Origin: Sphingomonadales bacterium EhC05
Lineage (GTDB): Bacteria; Pseudomonadota; Alphaproteobacteria; Sphingomonadales; Sphingomonadaceae
Reading direction: 5' to 3'
DNA length: 34,740 bases
Assembly: GCA_001650955.1 (NCBI GenBank)
Contig: LXYP01000034.1
Span: 1 to 34,740, forward strand
Shown here: in pieces, positions 17,673 to 24,890 of the stretch
Position numbering within the stretch: the stretch's first letter is position 1
Layout: each line of letters begins with the position of its first letter
The notes under the pieces: model-generated
Database searches by the model: none
The model's input: only the letters and a program-made list of their open reading frames with translations
What the model was told of the DNA's origin: nothing
Position numbers and translations under genes: made by a program

Positions 17673-18334
17673 CGGTCCCGCGCCCGGATCAGCAATTGCT
17701 GGTGCAGCAGGCGGCTAGGGCGCTGGGCAATGCGGGTCTGGTCCATGCCTATGGCCATTGCTCGTTGCGGCTGGATCAAGACCATTTTCTGGTCTGTGCC
17801 GCCATGCCGATGGGTTTGATTTCGGACGAGCCGGGTACAGTCGTACCAATAGACGGCGCGTTACCCGAAAGCGTGTTGGGCGAAGTGCGTATTCACCAAA
17901 ATATTTACCGTCTCCGCGCAGATGTAAAAGGTGTCTGCCGGATAATGTCGCCGGCAGTTATGGCCCTGTCTACGCAGGGTATAGTGCCAAAACCACGACA
18001 TGGAATCGGGGCCTATTTCAGCCCAGATGTCCCACTGTGGGATGATCCACGCCTGCTGCGCAATGATGAAGCCGCGCAGCGGTTGGCCAAGCAGATGGGC
18101 GAAAATACGGCGATAATCATGCGCGGAAACGGAGCGGTTGTTGTAGCGGACGATATAAAGAAGGCGGTCACCTTAAGCTGGTTTTTGGAAGATGCCGCAC
18201 GGATGGAACGCGCTACGAGGATGATGGGGTTTGAACCGGATACCGGCCTACTCTCCCCCGCCGAAGTTGTCGCCCGGCAGGTTTTTGCCGGCGGTGTGGT
18301 TGAACGAATGTGGGCATATCTAGGGCAAGGGTGA
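17669..18334 (+). CDS. Class II aldolase/adducin-family protein, putative meta-cleavage product decarboxylase (CmtD-like)
   Basis: 221 residues, starting at GTG 17669, which overlaps the aldolase stop (GTGA). The fold is class II aldolase/adducin: [12 protein letters not shown] (about 23-34), [14 protein letters not shown], and a C-terminal ALS-type [12 protein letters not shown] helix. CmtD of the p-cumate pathway, which removes the carboxyl group kept through ring cleavage, is of this family, and the position in this pathway supports that role. One oddity: the HxH metal motif of sugar aldolases reads RIM (within VCRIMSP) and the third His reads Asn (RGNGAVVV). The usual three zinc ligands are therefore missing, so chemistry may differ from fuculose aldolase. 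Whether this is normal for the decarboxylase branch I could not check. Confidence 0.72.
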   Translation: MTVPRPDQQLLVQQAARALGNAGLVHAYGHCSLRLDQDHFLVCAAMPMGLISDEPGTVVPIDGALPESVLGEVRIHQNIYRLRADVKGVCRIMSPAVMALSTQGIVPKPRHGIGAYFSPDVPLWDDPRLLRNDEAAQRLAKQMGENTAIIMRGNGAVVVADDIKKAVTLSWFLEDAARMERATRMMGFEPDTGLLSPAEVVARQVFAGGVVERMWAYLGQG

Positions 18335-18772
18335 TTGTGTTCGATTGAATTTTGAACTTGTCAGTATCATTTTTGGCGCGACAGCGAGTGTACATCCGTC
18401 CCGGTGCCAGAGTGACCGCAGATTGTTCTGGGCGATTGAGCAAATTTTCTACGTGCTCGCATGTTAATTTTGGCTGATGCTTTCTCTACGCAATATCGAT
18501 TTTGGAGAAATGGAAGGGGTGAGTTCTTTCGCGTTGTGGCGATCTCTGCTGGATTAGAGACAGTGGTTCATGGATTAAATGCAATTCACCGCGGCGAAAA
18601 ATCAGCTCGTAAGTCCTGGCGCTATTTCTATTGTAGCAGCCTAACAGTTTAGGAACCTATCTGGTTGGCGCGAACGTTAGATCAATGTTGATCATCAAGG
18701 ATTGCTGCAATCGCTGGAGAACAAAAACAGAAAATCTGCACTTACATTGCACTTACAGCAATGATATAAGAA
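18335..18772. other. 438-base gap without a convincing gene
   Basis: This stretch separates the end of the ring-cleavage arm from tRNA-Pro. It has a short inverted repeat CCTAA-CAGT-TTAGG near 18640-18653. Near its end a 10-base unit TGCACTTACA occurs twice, at 18737-18746 and 18748-18757. A 63-codon open frame at 18461-18652 has no recognisable features or ribosome site. No terminator with a clear T tail was seen after the decarboxylase gene. Confidence 0.5.
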
Positions 18773-18797
18773 TTCAGCATTTTGAAAAATGGCTGAA
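18773..18797 (-). terminator. Hairpin just downstream of tRNA-Pro
   Basis: On the minus strand, TTCAGCCATTTT pairs with AAAATG-CTGAA around a two-base loop, with one bulged base. It begins 4 bases after the tRNA CCA end. The following sequence is T-rich (TTCTTATAT) but lacks a long T run, so termination is likely but not certain. Confidence 0.45.
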
Positions 18798-18800
18798 AAT

Positions 18801-18877
18801 TGGTCGGGACGAGAGGATTCGAACCTCCGACCCCCACACCCCCAGTGTGATGCGCTACCAGGCTGCGCTACGTCCCG
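18801..18877 (-). tRNA. tRNA-Pro (GGG anticodon)
   Basis: A 77-base cloverleaf. Acceptor arms CGGGACG and CGTCCCG pair perfectly, followed by A and an encoded CCA (18803-18801). The D arm reads GCGC-AGCCTGGTA-GCGC. The anticodon stem TCACA/TGTGG closes a CTGGGGG loop with U33 and anticodon GGG. The T arm contains GGTTCGAATCC. It decodes CCC (and CCU) proline codons. A promoter with a GC-rich discriminator lies upstream at 18913-18941. Confidence 0.95.
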
Positions 18878-18912
18878 ACCATGGGACAGCGTTGCCGCCG
18901 TCCAAGCCCGGG

Positions 18913-18941
18913 CATATATGGTTGTCGATCGCAATTGGCAA
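18913..18941 (-). promoter_or_regulatory. Promoter of tRNA-Pro
   Basis: On the minus strand TTGCCA (18941-18936), a 17-base spacer and TATATG (18918-18913) are followed by the GC-rich discriminator CCCGGGC. GC-rich discriminators are typical of stable-RNA promoters under stringent control. The start point would be about 30 bases before the mature tRNA. Confidence 0.5.
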
Positions 18942-19174
18942 GACGTTTGGTTGCCGGGTGACGAGGGCAGGATGCACCGGCTTTCCTGCCCGCGTCATCT
19001 TGCCAATTTTACAGCCATTCTTGATGTCTGGGCCAAGGCTACCCATTTGAAGGACACGGCGGTTTTTACCCGCTAATGGATTGCTTTCAGACAAGCTGCA
19101 TGATAGGCGCGCGCAACATTGTCACAGGGCCATGCGAGCCATTTTCTTGAGTTTTGATTTTTGGGGATTTTTGA

Positions 19175-19507
19175 ATGACTTCACTTCTTATTTCGGCCTC
19201 CGCGGCAGGCGCCGATGGTGCAGGCGGATTTTTGATTTCGATCATGCCGCTGGTTCTGATTTTCGCCGTTTTCTATTTCCTGCTCATCCGCCCACAGCAG
19301 AAAAAGATGAAAGCGCATCAGGAAAAAATTGGCGCGGTGAACAAAAATGATCAGGTCGTCACGGGTGGTGGTCTGGTTGGCAAAGCGATCAAGGTTGATG
19401 ATGAATATGTCGAGGTTGAAATTGCCACCGGCGTGCGTGTGAAAGCGGTCAAGGCAACATTGACCGATGTGATCCCGCGCGGCAGTGCAAAACCAGCCAA
19501 CGATTGA
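19175..19507 (+). CDS. yajC: Preprotein translocase subunit YajC
   Basis: 110 residues. A short periplasmic start leads to one membrane segment (about 20-41, ISIMPLVLIFAVFYFLLI), then the family signature RPQQKKMKAHQ and a small cytoplasmic beta-rich domain (GDQVVTGGGLVGK-like, here NDQVVTGGGLVG). YajC associates with SecDF and SecYEG in the inner membrane. The gene opens the run yajC, secD, secF, with 27 bases to secD. GGGGA lies about 8 bases before the ATG. The upstream 294 bases hold the divergent tRNA promoter; a promoter for yajC itself is not obvious. Confidence 0.95.
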   Translation: MTSLLISASAAGADGAGGFLISIMPLVLIFAVFYFLLIRPQQKKMKAHQEKIGAVNKNDQVVTGGGLVGKAIKVDDEYVEVEIATGVRVKAVKATLTDVIPRGSAKPAND

Positions 19508-19534
19508 ACGCGGTGATATAGAAAGTCGGTTCGC

Positions 19535-21139
19535 ATGTTAGATTTCCCGCGCTGGAAAGTCATTTCCATCTCCTTGCTATTGGTCTTCGGCGTCATGATG
19601 TCGTTGCCGAGCGTATTTTTCGGGGAAAGTCACAAATATTGGCCGACATTCCTGCCAGATGAGACGATCAATCTTGGGCTCGATCTGTCCGGGGGTAGCC
19701 ATATCTTGCTTGAGGCTGATCCGGCGGAAGTTGGATTGATCCGGCTGGAGACGATGGAAGAATCGGTGCGCGCTGGTATGCGGCGGGCAGAACCGCGGAT
19801 CGGCATTGGCGATATTTCGCGGCGCAACGGCGAGCTGAGCTTCATGGTGCGCGACAGCACGCAAGTCGATGCGGCGCGTGAAGTGCTGCTGACATTGACC
19901 GCTGGTTCGGGACTGCCCGGTCAGCGGGACTGGGACATCGAAGTGCGGGACGATACCCGCTTCGTTCTGACTCCCACCGAATCCGGTCTGGAAACGGCAG
20001 TCGACAATGCGATGGACACGGCGACCGACGTCATCCGCCGCCGAATTGATGAAATGGGGACGCGCGAGCCGACGATCATCCGGCAGGGCGATGAGCGGAT
20101 TGTGGTCCAGGTTCCCGGTCTCGACGATCCCGAAGCGCTGAAAGAATTGCTCGGCAAAACCGCCAAGCTGGAATTCAAGCTGGTTGATTTTGAAGCCGAT
20201 CCCAGCGCGGTGGCGGCGGGACGCGCACCGGTTGGCAGCCAGATTTTCCCTTATCCCGATAATCCTGCAGGCTTTCCGAATCTCGCGGTCAAGCGGCTCG
20301 GCGGGATTAGTGGCGACAAGCTGACCGATGCCAGTGCCGGTAAAGATGCGACCGACAATACCGATGTTGTCAACATTACCTTCGACGCGGAAGGTGGCGC
20401 GAAATTTGCGCGTCTGACCGAACAGAATGTCGGCCGGCCCTTTGCGATCATCCTCGATGGCGAAATCCTGTCGGCGCCGAACATCAATGAACCCATCCGC
20501 GGCGGCTCAGCGCAGATTTCGGGCAGTTTCAACGCCGACAGCGCCAATCAGCTGTCGATTGCACTGCGGTCCGGTGCCCTGCCGGTCGATCTGAAAATTG
20601 TCGAAGAGCGGACCGTCGGGCCTGATCTGGGCGCTGATTCCATTCGCAAGGGGATGATCGCGGCGATCATCGGCACCTCTGCCGTGCTCGCGTTCATGGT
20701 GATTACCTATGGACGTTTCGGGATGTACGCGAATTTCGCCCTGACCCTGAACCTGTTCCTGATCCTCGGGATCATGGCGATGTTCAACGCGACGTTGACT
20801 TTGCCAGGCATTGCAGGGTTCATTTTGACCGTGGGTTCGGCGGTTGACGCCAATGTGCTGATCAATGAACGGATCAGAGAGGAACGGCGACGAGGGCGGC
20901 GGGTCGTTCAGGCGGTTGAAGTGGGTTATAAAGAAGCCTCACGCGCGATTTTCGACGCCAATATTACCAATGTTATCGCCGGTTTGCTTTTGTTCATCTT
21001 CGGTTCCGGTCCAGTGCGCGGATTTGCCGTCGTTTTGATCATCGGCATCTGTACCTCGGTGTTCACCGCTCTGGTGGTGACGCGGATGTGGGTCGCCTTG
21101 TGGTTGCGCAAACGGCGCCCGCAAGAGCTGGTGATATAG
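19535..21139 (+). CDS. secD: Protein translocase subunit SecD
   Basis: 534 residues. The first membrane segment (about 7-27) is followed by the signature NLGLDLSGGSHILLE (about 46-60), the large periplasmic P1 domain, and a second conserved block GRPFAIILDGEILSAPNI. Five further membrane segments fill the C-terminal third, with GSAVDANVLINERIREE between segments. SecD with SecF uses the proton gradient to pull exported proteins across the inner membrane. The gap to secF is 12 bases. The ribosome site before ATG 19535 is weak, so translation may depend on yajC upstream. Confidence 0.97.
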   Translation: MLDFPRWKVISISLLLVFGVMMSLPSVFFGESHKYWPTFLPDETINLGLDLSGGSHILLEADPAEVGLIRLETMEESVRAGMRRAEPRIGIGDISRRNGELSFMVRDSTQVDAAREVLLTLTAGSGLPGQRDWDIEVRDDTRFVLTPTESGLETAVDNAMDTATDVIRRRIDEMGTREPTIIRQGDERIVVQVPGLDDPEALKELLGKTAKLEFKLVDFEADPSAVAAGRAPVGSQIFPYPDNPAGFPNLAVKRLGGISGDKLTDASAGKDATDNTDVVNITFDAEGGAKFARLTEQNVGRPFAIILDGEILSAPNINEPIRGGSAQISGSFNADSANQLSIALRSGALPVDLKIVEERTVGPDLGADSIRKGMIAAIIGTSAVLAFMVITYGRFGMYANFALTLNLFLILGIMAMFNATLTLPGIAGFILTVGSAVDANVLINERIREERRRGRRVVQAVEVGYKEASRAIFDANITNVIAGLLLFIFGSGPVRGFAVVLIIGICTSVFTALVVTRMWVALWLRKRRPQELVI

Positions 21140-21151
21140 GAGGTTATGGGC

Positions 21152-22135
21152 ATGAAGCTTCTCAAACTTGTTCCTGATGATACCAATATCGGATTCCTCA
21201 AATGGCGCAATATCGCCATGGGAATCAGTATCTTGATGATCATCGGTTCCTTCGCTCTGGTGGCCGCCAAAGGGCTTAATTTCGGCGTTGATTTCGTCGG
21301 CGGGCAGATGATTCAGGTCACTTTCGCCGATCGCGAAGAAGCCCCGATTACCGAATTGCGTGAAAGCATCGGTAAACTCGGTTACGGTGAAGCGACAATT
21401 CAACGCTTTGGCGAACCCAATCAGGTTTCAATCCGGATGCGACTTCCCGAGGAAGCAGTCGAACGGCCAGAGGCGGCAAATGAGATGACCGCCGAAATTG
21501 TCGGACTGCTGAAGATGGAATATGGCGTTGAATCGACCGATTCCGTGGATTCGGTTTCGGGCAAAGTCTCAGAGGAACTTTTGTCCAAAGGCGTATGGTC
21601 TTTGGTTGGCGCGATGATGGCGATTTCGCTTTATATCTGGATCCGGTTCGAGTGGCAATTTGGTCTCGGAGCCCTGTTCGCTCTATTCCATGACGTTTCG
21701 CTGACCTTCGGATTTTTTGCGCTGACCCAGCTGGAATTCAACCTCAATATCGTAGCGGCTTTGCTGACGATCATCGGCTATTCGCTGAATGATACGATTG
21801 TTGTCTATGATCGCGTGCGAGAAAATTTGAAGAAATATCGCAAGATGGATATCATCGCCTTGCTCGATCTTTCGGTGAATGAGACGTTGGCGCGAACCGT
21901 GATGACCAGCCTGACGATGCTAATAGCTCTGGTTGCCTTGATTGTCTGGGGCCCTGACGTGATTTTCGGTTTCTCGGTTGCCATGTTCCTCGGCGTGTTC
22001 ATCGGGACCTATTCATCGGTCTATATGGCCGCGCCGGTCCTGATCTGGCTGAAAGTTGGGCCAGATAGTTTCGTACCGGCTGATTCTGCCACCGAAAAAG
22101 CTGAAAAAATTGGTGGGCCGGAACAGGTCGGTTAA
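21152..22135 (+). CDS. secF: Protein translocase subunit SecF
   Basis: 327 residues. The signature LNFGVDFVGGQMIQV (about 40-54 in the mature frame), a periplasmic loop and five C-terminal membrane segments with YSLNDTIVVYDRVREN define SecF. An in-frame ATG at 21146 lies only two bases after AGGAGG, while ATG 21152 (MKLLKLVPDD) is 8 bases away, so 21152 is chosen. SecF pairs with SecD. The downstream Mth938-domain gene follows after 6 bases. Confidence 0.96.
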   Translation: MKLLKLVPDDTNIGFLKWRNIAMGISILMIIGSFALVAAKGLNFGVDFVGGQMIQVTFADREEAPITELRESIGKLGYGEATIQRFGEPNQVSIRMRLPEEAVERPEAANEMTAEIVGLLKMEYGVESTDSVDSVSGKVSEELLSKGVWSLVGAMMAISLYIWIRFEWQFGLGALFALFHDVSLTFGFFALTQLEFNLNIVAALLTIIGYSLNDTIVVYDRVRENLKKYRKMDIIALLDLSVNETLARTVMTSLTMLIALVALIVWGPDVIFGFSVAMFLGVFIGTYSSVYMAAPVLIWLKVGPDSFVPADSATEKAEKIGGPEQVG

Positions 22136-22141
22136 GCCAAG

Positions 22142-22522
22142 ATGGTCGAGCTTCGCAAAGATGTCGATTTTGTCGGTCCGATCATCACCGGTTTTACGCC
22201 GACAGGCTTCAAAAGCGGTGATCAGCGTTTTGACCAGGGACTGTTGATCTCTCCGGAACAGGCTGTCTCATGGTCGGTCGCCTCCGATCAAAATCTGGAT
22301 ATTTCCAAGATGCTTGAGGCTTTGGCTTTGTCCCCGGCGCCGGAATTTCTCCTATATGGAAGCGGGCCGCAGATGAAACAGCCGCCGGCGTCTTTTCGCC
22401 GGCAAGTCGAAGCGCAGGGCATGGGCATTGAAGTGATGGACAGCCGTGCCGCTGCGCGGACCTGGGGCATTCTTCGCGCCGAAGAGCGCTGGATTATCGG
22501 CGCATTTCTGCCGCTGGCCTAA
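22142..22522 (+). CDS. Mth938-domain (DUF498/NDUFAF3-like) protein
   Basis: 126 residues. The pattern FTPTGFKSGDQRFDQGLLISPEQAV and the later LLYGSGP block match the Mth938 fold, whose members include the mitochondrial complex I assembly factor NDUFAF3. Molecular function in bacteria is not established. The gene next to secDF is a common arrangement in alphaproteobacteria. It ends tail-to-tail with the glycosyltransferase gene, with 4 overlapping bases (22519-22522), so no terminator can separate them there. Confidence 0.88.
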   Translation: MVELRKDVDFVGPIITGFTPTGFKSGDQRFDQGLLISPEQAVSWSVASDQNLDISKMLEALALSPAPEFLLYGSGPQMKQPPASFRRQVEAQGMGIEVMDSRAAARTWGILRAEERWIIGAFLPLA

Positions 22523-23694
22523 TCACTGACCGCTGTCTGGAAGATGTCCAGCAATTGATCACCGTTATTTTTCCAGCTGAAGTCCGCAACGCACGCGCGC
22601 ACGTCGCTCTGGAGCGGTGGGGCTTCCAATATTCCGGCAATCGCCGTTGCAATGGCCTCTGAAGACGGTTCGACGATCCGGCCCGCAGTTGAACTGGAAA
22701 CCAGTTCGCGCGCGCCTCCGGCCTCGCTGATGATGACAGGGGTGCCGCATGCCAGAGCCTCAACCCAGGCATTGGCAAGCCCTTCCGATTTAGAAACCAG
22801 AATTGAAATATCCGCCGCTGCCGTGAGCTTTGGCAAGTCATCATGATCGACATTGCCGAGAAAGCGAACTCGATCGGACAGGTTCAGTTGCACCGCCAGA
22901 GACTTATAAGCTGCATCTTGCTCGCCGCTGCCTGCAAGCAATAGAATTGCGTCTTGAAAGGATGCCATGGCGCGAATCACCAAATCCTGATTCTTGCGCG
23001 TGATCAAGGCACCGGCGGTGATGAACAAGGGGCCTTCGACGCCGAGCTGTTGCTTGGCAGCGGCGCGGTCCACCGGCTTGAATTTCTGCTGATCCAGACC
23101 GGTGTAATGGACGTTGATTTTGTCGCCATCCATACCGAGATTGACCATGTCCTGTTTGAGCGCGGCAGACACCGCCAGCAATGCCTGGGCTTTGCCAGCT
23201 GCCGCCATTATCTGCCTGAGGCATTTGGGATCGCTGCCCCAATGATGAATGTCTGCGCCGCGCGCCTTGATCGTGAACGGGATGCCCAATGCCGATGCCA
23301 CACGCATGGCCGCAGGCCCGTCGGGATAGAAAAATTCTGCATCAACAATGTCGAACGGCGTCTGCGCGTGCAGCTTTTGGGCCAATGGCAATATCGCTTT
23401 GGCGATCTGCCTGGGATTTTGCGGGCCGCCGATTTTTGGAAACAGAGTGAAGCGAGGGCGGTAGAGCTCAAGGCCGCGCCATATTTCATGCTCAGGGAGG
23501 GCGGTTAGAGCTGCATATCTCTGATGTTTGCTGAGCGGCCATGGCGCCACGCCAAGCGGATTGATCACGGTGACATTTGTTTCAGGACGGCTTGCCAGCT
23601 CGGCGGTTTGACGTTCAACAAAAATTCCGAAATTGGGAGCGGCGGCATTGGGGAACAATGTCGAAAGTGTCAATATGTTGAGTGGCTGGGGCAT
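22519..23694 (-). CDS. Glycosyltransferase family 4 (GT-B fold)
   Basis: 391 residues. An N-terminal acceptor domain (LTLSTLFPN... with FVERQ) is followed by the donor domain. That domain carries the hinge region LFITAGALITRKNQDLVIRA, GNVDHDDLPKL, and the EX7E-type motif SEGLANAWVEALACGTPVI (about 305-323), typical of GT4. These retaining enzymes move sugars from nucleotide donors to polysaccharides or glycolipids in the cytoplasm. The acceptor here is unknown. The XRE regulator gene ends 23 bases upstream on the same strand, so the two may be co-transcribed. Confidence 0.88.
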   Translation of the reverse strand: MPQPLNILTLSTLFPNAAAPNFGIFVERQTAELASRPETNVTVINPLGVAPWPLSKHQRYAALTALPEHEIWRGLELYRPRFTLFPKIGGPQNPRQIAKAILPLAQKLHAQTPFDIVDAEFFYPDGPAAMRVASALGIPFTIKARGADIHHWGSDPKCLRQIMAAAGKAQALLAVSAALKQDMVNLGMDGDKINVHYTGLDQQKFKPVDRAAAKQQLGVEGPLFITAGALITRKNQDLVIRAMASFQDAILLLAGSGEQDAAYKSLAVQLNLSDRVRFLGNVDHDDLPKLTAAADISILVSKSEGLANAWVEALACGTPVIISEAGGARELVSSSTAGRIVEPSSEAIATAIAGILEAPPLQSDVRACVADFSWKNNGDQLLDIFQTAVSD

Positions 23695-23717
23695 GGACAG
23701 GCTTTAGCGCAAAGGAA

Positions 23718-24281
23718 CTAAAGCTCCCTTACCAGACGGACGGCGACACCAATCCATTCGGGGTCCGAGACAATTTGCTGCCGCGCTCCGCTCCCGAGCG
23801 GGAGAATTTGCAGACGATCTCCTTCGCGGCCAATCAGACGGCCGAAGAGAAACCGCCCTGCCGGCCGTGGGACCAGAATATCACGATTGAGCGCGCCGCT
23901 ATATTGATCAGGTGACCGGCGGGAGAGCCAGACATCATCTCCTGAACGATATTCGCCAATGCTGCTTTTGACTCGCAGCGCTACCATCGCGGGTTCGATG
24001 GCAGGTTGTGAGATATTTTCGATTCTTTCGAGCGCATGGGCACCTTTGTGATCCAAGATTGCAGCAACCGGCAATATGTCCTGATCGGGTAGCGACAATA
24101 AGGCGCTACTATCGACCCGCAACGCGTCGGCTATCCGGTTCAGCCAGTCCAGGGACAAGGTGCGTGTGCCGGTTTCCAGCCGCCCGATTGTCTGCGCAGT
24201 TGTGGGCGGTTCGCAGCGATTTGCGACATCATCCAGAGTCAGACCTTTGGCCTTACGCACGTCTCGGATCCGACTGATCAT
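23718..24281 (-). CDS. XRE-family regulator with degenerate S24/LexA-like C-terminus
   Basis: 187 residues. The N-terminal helix-turn-helix (about 1-60) reads RKAKGLTLDDVANR and TIGRLETGTRTLS, classical XRE. Residues about 100-187 resemble the S24/LexA sensor fold: a SSIGEYRSGDDVWL strand, FLFGRLIG and a final WIGVAVRLV. A Ser is kept where the catalytic Ser would be, but the Lys of the dyad appears to be Gly (FLFGRL), so self-cleavage is unlikely. GGAGAAA precedes the ATG. It diverges from the DUF6456 gene across an 88-base gap holding two palindromes. Its targets are unknown. Confidence 0.82.
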   Translation of the reverse strand: MISRIRDVRKAKGLTLDDVANRCEPPTTAQTIGRLETGTRTLSLDWLNRIADALRVDSSALLSLPDQDILPVAAILDHKGAHALERIENISQPAIEPAMVALRVKSSIGEYRSGDDVWLSRRSPDQYSGALNRDILVPRPAGRFLFGRLIGREGDRLQILPLGSGARQQIVSDPEWIGVAVRLVREL

Positions 24282-24292
24282 ATTATTTCTCC

Positions 24293-24307
24293 AAACCTAT
24301 ATGGTTT
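24293..24307. promoter_or_regulatory. Palindrome AAACC-N5-GGTTT in divergent XRE/DUF6456 gap
   Basis: Perfect 5-base arms around TATAT, 12 bases before the XRE gene start. It would overlap the ribosome-site region, so binding there could block the regulator's own expression. Evidence is symmetry alone. Confidence 0.3.
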
Positions 24308-24323
24308 CTTCTTTCCTACATTA

Positions 24324-24338
24324 TTGCCAAAATGGCAA
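24324..24338. promoter_or_regulatory. Palindrome TTGCCA-AAA-TGGCAA in divergent XRE/DUF6456 gap
   Basis: A perfect 15-base inverted repeat midway between the two divergent genes. XRE repressors bind sites of about this size and spacing, and self-control is common in the family. No binding data can be read from sequence. Confidence 0.4.
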
Positions 24339-24369
24339 GAGACATATGGATTGGACCATAGGAGAATAT

Positions 24370-24890
24370 ATGCCGTCAAAACATCATGCGAGTTTTTCCG
24401 ATCCACGGATTCTGGTCGAGCGCGCCTTACCGCAGGATGGTGAAGAGAAGCGAAATCATCCGCGCAAAAAAAGCGGACGCGCAGTGTCACTGTCAATCTT
24501 GCCGAGTCTCCTTTGGGCTGGCTGCATGCCCGGGGTCATTTGTCAAACCGGCAATATGATTCAGGGGAAAAGTTGCGGATTGATTGGGAGTGCGCCAATC
24601 TTGCTCCGCGTGTCACGATGAGCTGGGACGCAGCGCCGATCAGCGGAGGTCGGCGCAATGCCCCAGGCATCTTGACGCCGACGGAGCGGCAGATAGCGGC
24701 CAAGCAGCGGTTCGATTCGGCGATTGACCATCTTGGCAAGGATCTGTCCGATATTGCCTGGCGGATCATCTGTGCAGGGGAAGGGGTCCCTGCCGCCGAG
24801 AAAAATCTTGGTTGGCCGGCACGTTCCGGGAAACTGGTCCTGAAAATCGCGCTGGACCGTCTTGGAGACTTCTATCGCTTGCCGGAGTGA
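24370..24890 (+). pseudogene. DUF6456 family protein, reading frame broken at an A7 run
   Basis: ATG 24370 has AGGAGAA 5 bases upstream and encodes a plausible start (MPSKHHASF... with ILVERAL). After the A7 run at 24466-24472, that frame loses the family pattern and ends in a stop. The family core continues in another frame: SVTVNLAESPLGWLHARGH, then LAPRVTM, IAAKQRFDSAI, ICAGEG and LGWPARSGKLVL up to 24890. One extra A would join both parts into one protein of about 173 residues. Options are a sequencing error, a true single-base deletion, or slippage on the A run. A shorter product could also start at TTG 24513. Function is unknown; alphaproteobacterial relatives lie beside XRE genes, as here. 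Confidence 0.75.

Noticed and set aside
18461-18652. 63-codon open frame before tRNA-Pro
   Set aside because: No ribosome site, no family pattern and no neighbours in an operon.
24466-24473. Programmed -1 frameshift of the dnaX type (A AAA AAG)
   Set aside because: The heptamer is present, but it is not in the phase needed for the classic tandem slip from the upstream frame; plain deletion or transcription slippage fits better.
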